Below, in pieces: positions 60,279 to 64,000 of a DNA stretch of 64,000 nucleotides. The notes below the pieces were generated by a model that was not told where the DNA came from, made no database searches, and saw only the letters and a list, made by a program, of their open reading frames with translations. The stretch is from positions 992,001 through 1,056,000 of the forward strand of contig NZ_JAPEOB010000002.1 in assembly GCF_026341775.1 (NCBI RefSeq), in the 5' to 3' direction. The translations under genes were made by a program, and so were the position numbers. How positions within the stretch are numbered: position 1 is the first letter of the stretch; each line of letters opens with the position of its first letter. This DNA is from Streptomyces sp. NBC_00654 (lineage in GTDB: Bacteria; Actinomycetota; Actinomycetes; Streptomycetales; Streptomycetaceae).

Positions 60279-61193
60279 ATGAGCCGGGTCAGCATCGAAC
60301 GCCCCGATGCACGGGGGTATGACGAATTGGTTCCGTCGCGCTATGCGCTGAAGGTCGGTGACATCGATGTGATGGTGATCAGCGACGGTGTGCTGCCGAT
60401 TTCCCCGGCGACATTGGCCACCAACGCCGCCTCGGCCGACCTGGCCGCCTGGCTCAGGGACATGTTCCTGCCGCCGGAGGTGCTCGACTGGCCACTGAAT
60501 GTGGCCGTGGTGCGCAGCGGTGGCCGGACCATCCTCATCGATTCCGGGCTGGGGACAGAGTTTCCGGGCTTCCCGCGGGCCGGGCAGTTGGCCATGCGAC
60601 TGGACGCCGCCGGGATCGATCCCGCGTCCGTGACCGACGTGGTGCTCACCCACTTGCACATGGACCACATCGGCGGGCTGCTCGTCGATGGGCTGAGAGG
60701 CCGGCTGCGCCCGGACCTGCGGGTCCATCTGGCGTCCGCCGAGGCGGAGTTCTGGGAAGCACCTGATTTCTCCCGCACCGACATGCCGGCACCGGTGCCG
60801 GACGTGCTGCGAACGACCGCCTCGCGGTTCCTGGACGTGTACCGCAGCCAGTTGCAGCCGTTCGAGACGGAGTACGAGGTGGCGCCAGGAGTGAGGATCT
60901 GTCGCACCGGCGGTCACACCCCCGGCCACAGCATCGTCCGCCTGGAGTCCGGTGGCGACCGGCTGATGTTCGCGGGCGATGCCGTGTTCCAGTGCGGGTT
61001 CGACAAGCCCGAGTGGCACAACGGCTTCGATCACGACCCCGAGGAGTCGGCCCGCATCCGGACCCGTCTCCTGAAGGAGCTGGCGGCGAGCGGCGAGCAA
61101 TTGGTGGCCACTCACCTGCCGTTCCCGTCCGTCTGCCACGTTGCGGCCGCCGGCAACGCCTTCCGTTTCGTACCGACCGTCTGGGACTACTGA
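60279..61193 (+). CDS. MBL-fold metallo-hydrolase
   Basis: A 304-residue beta-lactamase-fold hydrolase from the ATG 6 bases after GAGGAG. The metal motif THLHMDH gives His125, His127, Asp129 and His130, with further ligands in GGHTPGHS, FAGDAVF and ATHLPFPS. It resembles quorum-quenching lactonase-like and AidC-like proteins, but the substrate cannot be assigned. It stands alone on the forward strand; the 150 bases before it show nothing recognisable. Confidence 0.88.
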   Translation: MSRVSIERPDARGYDELVPSRYALKVGDIDVMVISDGVLPISPATLATNAASADLAAWLRDMFLPPEVLDWPLNVAVVRSGGRTILIDSGLGTEFPGFPRAGQLAMRLDAAGIDPASVTDVVLTHLHMDHIGGLLVDGLRGRLRPDLRVHLASAEAEFWEAPDFSRTDMPAPVPDVLRTTASRFLDVYRSQLQPFETEYEVAPGVRICRTGGHTPGHSIVRLESGGDRLMFAGDAVFQCGFDKPEWHNGFDHDPEESARIRTRLLKELAASGEQLVATHLPFPSVCHVAAAGNAFRFVPTVWDY

Positions 61194-61607
61194 CCGCACT
61201 CCGGCCGGGGCCGACGCGTGAGCAGCGCGTGAGCAGCGCGTGAGAGGCCGGCTCTGATTCGTAGCCCTGGTGGTCAACTGAGCAGGGTGGAGCGGTGCCA
61301 CCCATACGGGCACTTCAGCTTCTCCTGCCGCACGTGGAGAGAGCCGGGTCCTGTTTCCGGGCGGCGTGCAGGGTGCATTCCCCGCCCCACCAGCGCCGGT
61401 ACACGGGACCCCGGCGAGCTGCCGGGTTCCCACGTCAGGCTGCGCGTCAAGCGAATTGCCCGCCCGGGACCGTGCCGGTGTCCGGGCCGCTCATCGCTTC
61501 ACCTTGGCGGTCTTCGACGCGGTGCGTTCCGGGCGGCCGCAGCCTCCCGGCGGACTGCGGCCGGATACCTGCTTCCCCTCCACAGGACGAGGCTCTCCAT
61601 AAATCTT
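61194..61607. other. Non-coding stretch before the ArsR operon
   Basis: About 410 bases with no gene I can support; the open frames there have poor third-position bias. An 11-bp unit GCGTGAGCAGC is repeated 2.6 times at 61216-61244. Confidence 0.5.
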
Positions 61608-61631
61608 TGAATTGCGAAATTATGCAATTCA
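61608..61631. promoter_or_regulatory. ArsR-type operator
   Basis: TGAATTGC (61608-61615) and GCAATTCA (61624-61631) form a perfect 8-bp dyad with an 8-base AT-rich centre, about 90 bases upstream of the arsR start. The region is markedly AT-rich for this genome. Confidence 0.75.
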
Positions 61632-61721
61632 CTACATGCTGTGGTGGTCGTGCATGGAGATGGCCGCTGACACGGCACTGGATGACACCCCGGGGTACCG
61701 GGGCAGTGAAGGGGGTCCGCG

Positions 61722-62066
61722 ATGGTGCCGGTGCCGCTGTACCAGGCCAAGGCCGAGTTCTTCCGGATGCTCGGGCACCCGGTCCGCATACGCGTGCTCG
61801 AACTTCTGCAGGGCGGGCCGATGCCGGTGCGCGACCTGCTCGCGGCGATCGAGGTGGAGCCCTCCGCGCTGTCGCAGCAACTGGCCGTGCTGCGCCGCTC
61901 GGGCATTGTTGCCTCGACCCGGGAGGGCTCGACGGTGGTGTACGAGCTGGCGGGCGGGGACGTCGCGGAATTGATGCGGGCCGCGCGGCGGATCCTGACC
62001 GAGATGCTGGTTGGGCAGAACGAACTCCTGGAAGAACTGCGGGGAGCCGAGGTCGCCGCCCGGTGA
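61722..62066 (+). CDS. ArsR-family transcriptional regulator
   Basis: A 114-residue winged-helix repressor: FFRMLGHPVRIRVLELLQGG, then the recognition helix in LLAAIEVEPSALSQQLAVLR and the wing STREGSTVVYELA. The ELCVCDL metal-binding Cys motif of arsenic sensors is absent; the matching place reads PMPVRDLL. It may sense something other than arsenic, or use other residues. The stop overlaps the sulP GTG by 4 bases, so regulator and transporter are made together and autorepressed at the dyad at 61608. Confidence 0.9.
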   Translation: MVPVPLYQAKAEFFRMLGHPVRIRVLELLQGGPMPVRDLLAAIEVEPSALSQQLAVLRRSGIVASTREGSTVVYELAGGDVAELMRAARRILTEMLVGQNELLEELRGAEVAAR

Positions 62067-63778
62067 GTACGTTGCTTGCCCTGTCCTGGGACCGCGTCTC
62101 CGCTCTGCTGCCTGCCCGCGCCGACTTCGCCGTCATGGCCCGCAACCCGCGCCGCGACCTGCTCGCCGGCCTCACCGTCGCCGTCGTCGCGCTGCCGCTC
62201 GCCCTCGGCTTCGGAGTCTCCTCCGGCCTCGGCGCCGAAGCCGGGCTGGCGACCGCCGTGGTGGCCGGCGCCCTTGCCGCACTGTTCGGCGGCTCCAACC
62301 TCCAGGTCTCCGGCCCCACCGGCGCGATGACGGTCGTGCTGGTGCCCATCGTCGCCCGGTACGGGCCCGGCGGGGTACTGACGGTGGGGCTGATGGCCGG
62401 TGCCCTGCTGATCGCGCTCGCGCTGCTGAAGGCCGGCCGGTACATGCGCTACCTCCCGGCGCCGGTGGTGGAGGGCTTCACCCTCGGCATCGCCTGCGTC
62501 ATCGGCCTCCAGCAGGTCCCCAACGCGCTCGGGGTGGCCAAGCCGGAGGGCGAGAGGGTCCTCGTGGTGACCTGGCACGCGGCCGAAGAGTTCGTGACGG
62601 CCCCCAACTGGGCCGCCGTGAGCCTTGCCGTCGCCGTGGCGGCTGTGATGCTGCTGGGTGCTCGCTGGCGCCCCACCATCCCGTTCTCGATCGTCGCGGT
62701 CCTCGCGGCGACCCTGGCAGCCCAGCTTCTCCACCTGGATGCGGCCGCCCCGATCGGCGAGCTGCCCTCCGGGCTGCCCGCACCCTCGCTCGGTTTCCTC
62801 GACCTGTCCGCGCTGGGCTCACTGCTCGCTCCGGCCGTCGCGGTCGCGGCGCTGGCGGCGTTGGAGTCGCTGCTGTCGGCGACCGTCGCGGACGGCATGA
62901 CGGTGGGCCAGCAGCACGACCCGGACAAGGAACTGTTCGGGCAGGGCATCGCGAACCTGGCCGCCCCGCTGTTCGGCGGCGTCCCCGCCACCGCGGCCAT
63001 CGCCCGTACCGCCGTCAACGTCCGCACCGGCGCGGGATCCCGGCTCGCCGCCCTCACCCACGCCGCCGTCCTCGCGGTCATCGTGTTCGCCGCCGCCCCG
63101 CTCGTCTCCCGGATCCCCCTGGCGGCGCTGGCCGGGGTGCTCCTTGCCACCGCGATCCGCATGGTCGAGGTCGGCGCGCTGCGGGCGATGGCCCGAGCGA
63201 CCCGCGCGGACGCGCTGGTCCTGGTCCTGACCGCCCTCGCCACGCTCGCCCTGGATCTGGTCTACGCGGTCATCATCGGCCTCGTCGTGGCCGGAGCGCT
63301 GGCGCTGCGCGCGGTTGCCAACCAGGCCCGCATGGACCAGGTCGACCTTCGCCCGGATCTGCCCGGCGAGCACAGCGACGAGGAACATGCCCTGTTGGCC
63401 GAGCACATCGTGGCCTACCGGATCGACGGGCCGCTGTTCTTCGCCGGCGCCCACCGCTTCCTCCTGGAGCTCTCCGAGGTCGCCGACGTGCGAGTGGTGA
63501 TCCTGCGCATGTCGCGGGTGTCGACCATGGACGCGACCGGCGCGCTGGTCCTCAAGGACGCGGTGCAGAAGCTGAACCGGCGCGGCATCGCCGTGCTGGC
63601 CTCCGGGATTCGTCCCGGCCAGCGCCAGGCTCTGCGATCGGTCGGCGCACTGGACCTGCTGCAGGTGGAGGGCCGGGAGTACGCCACCACCCCGGAGGCC
63701 ATCGCCGGGGCCCGCGCCCACCTGCACCGGGCCGGGCTGCTGCCCGCCGCCCCCGACACCGAGGAGGCTTCCCGATGA
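62063..63778 (+). CDS. SulP-family anion transporter with STAS domain
   Basis: A 571-residue permease from the GTG overlapping the ArsR stop. It opens with MARNPRRDLLAGLTVAVVALPLALGFG-like sequence, followed by about ten to twelve membrane segments and the family's SGPTGAMTVVL. The C-terminal STAS domain (about 440-571) has VVILRMSRVSTMDATGALVL. SulP carriers move sulfate, bicarbonate or other anions. This copy is intact, unlike the SulP at 55970. Its stop overlaps the next ATG by 4 bases. Confidence 0.93.
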   Translation: MSTLLALSWDRVSALLPARADFAVMARNPRRDLLAGLTVAVVALPLALGFGVSSGLGAEAGLATAVVAGALAALFGGSNLQVSGPTGAMTVVLVPIVARYGPGGVLTVGLMAGALLIALALLKAGRYMRYLPAPVVEGFTLGIACVIGLQQVPNALGVAKPEGERVLVVTWHAAEEFVTAPNWAAVSLAVAVAAVMLLGARWRPTIPFSIVAVLAATLAAQLLHLDAAAPIGELPSGLPAPSLGFLDLSALGSLLAPAVAVAALAALESLLSATVADGMTVGQQHDPDKELFGQGIANLAAPLFGGVPATAAIARTAVNVRTGAGSRLAALTHAAVLAVIVFAAAPLVSRIPLAALAGVLLATAIRMVEVGALRAMARATRADALVLVLTALATLALDLVYAVIIGLVVAGALALRAVANQARMDQVDLRPDLPGEHSDEEHALLAEHIVAYRIDGPLFFAGAHRFLLELSEVADVRVVILRMSRVSTMDATGALVLKDAVQKLNRRGIAVLASGIRPGQRQALRSVGALDLLQVEGREYATTPEAIAGARAHLHRAGLLPAAPDTEEASR

Positions 63779-64000
63779 CCGCCCCCACCACACGCCACAT
63801 GGTCGAGGTGTCCGGCACCGAGGCACTGTGGCTGCTCGAAAGCGCCGCCCAGGGCCGCCTGGCATATGTCCAGCGCGAGCAGCCGGTGCTTCGTCCGGCC
63901 GTCCACATCCTGGAGTACGGCCGTCTGATCGTCCGCACCCCGGCCCAGGCCGCCGCCCTGTCCGTACGGGCCCGGCTCACCTATCAGTCGGACGAGATCA
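63775..64000 (+). CDS. PNPOx-family protein, N-terminal part (cut by window end)
   Basis: An ATG overlapping the SulP stop opens a frame that runs off the window after about 75 residues: MTAPTTRHMVEVSGTEALWL followed by LESAAQGRLAYVQREQPVLR. The GRLAYV...LRPAVHILE pattern fits the pyridoxamine 5'-phosphate oxidase-like split-barrel family, whose members bind flavin or deazaflavin F420. The rest is not visible, so enzyme class and function are open. It is the third member of the arsR-sulP operon. Confidence 0.75.
   Translation, partial: MTAPTTRHMVEVSGTEALWLLESAAQGRLAYVQREQPVLRPAVHILEYGRLIVRTPAQAAALSVRARLTYQSDEI

Noticed and set aside
59451..61433. Open frame of 660 codons on the reverse strand
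   Set aside because: It runs opposite the MBL-fold gene and has Thr/Arg/Pro-rich low-complexity content with poor codon bias.
61287..61610. 107-codon forward frame before arsR
   Set aside because: Poor third-position GC, Cys/Arg/Pro-rich with no homology pattern; probably non-coding.

Overview
The window reads as a chromosomal segment of a Streptomyces or close actinobacterium. The evidence is the very high GC content with strongly GC-biased third codon positions, frequent GTG starts, tight 4-base start/stop overlaps, and typical families: PQQ-propeller Ser/Thr kinases, MurT/GatD, urease, Tat-exported GH109, DUF3516-type helicase and Cys-containing sulfur leader peptides. No rRNA, tRNA or CRISPR array was seen.

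Layout. 1-3523: a two-component pair (kinase cut by the window edge) and a membrane Ser/Thr kinase. 3837-5491: a small redox operon (heme-oxygenase-like oxidase, CDGSH iron-sulfur protein) whose first gene looks like a broken HemK2-type methyltransferase with an inverted segment. 5807-6757: a small SAP-like basic protein and YjbQ. 6850-10724: a sulfonate-type uptake locus with a 27-codon Cys-rich leader peptide, intact permease and ATPase, decayed ssuA and ssuD, and an intact flavin monooxygenase. 10865-14437: MltG, a 19-residue hydrophobic peptide gene, and a MarR-controlled multidrug ABC exporter. 14496-24592: a D-lactate dehydrogenase-type flavo/iron-sulfur protein, a GH109-like Tat protein, a heterodimeric ABC exporter with one degenerate ATP site, and NDH-2.

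24684-38213: ATP-dependent DNA ligase, a YdjM-like membrane protein, a DUF3516-type helicase, TesB, a LURP/scramblase-like protein, a GNAT, an amidohydrolase-MFS-amidase run divergent from an Lrp/AsnC regulator, and a glutathione peroxidase. 38283-47655: acyl-CoA dehydrogenase facing its probable TetR regulator, peptide deformylase, murT-gatD, pfkA, a CtaG-like protein, a 56-residue membrane protein, an acyltransferase and an epimerase. 47763-54007: a secreted TAP-like hydrolase and the complete urease operon ureABCFGD.

54277-64000 is accessory in character. It holds an orphan Phd-type antitoxin, IS30 and probable IS701-like transposase debris, a VOC protein, a frameshifted SulP transporter with a divergent MerR regulator, a hypothetical protein, a LysR remnant, an MBL-fold hydrolase, and an ArsR-SulP-PNPOx run coupled by 4-base overlaps and cut by the window end.

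Themes: several regulators sit beside good inverted-repeat operators (MarR, Lrp/AsnC, TetR, MerR, ArsR, urease promoter). Gene decay is concentrated in the sulfonate locus, the HemK2-like gene and the SulP region. Short perfect tandem repeats lie next to mltG and the ligase gene.
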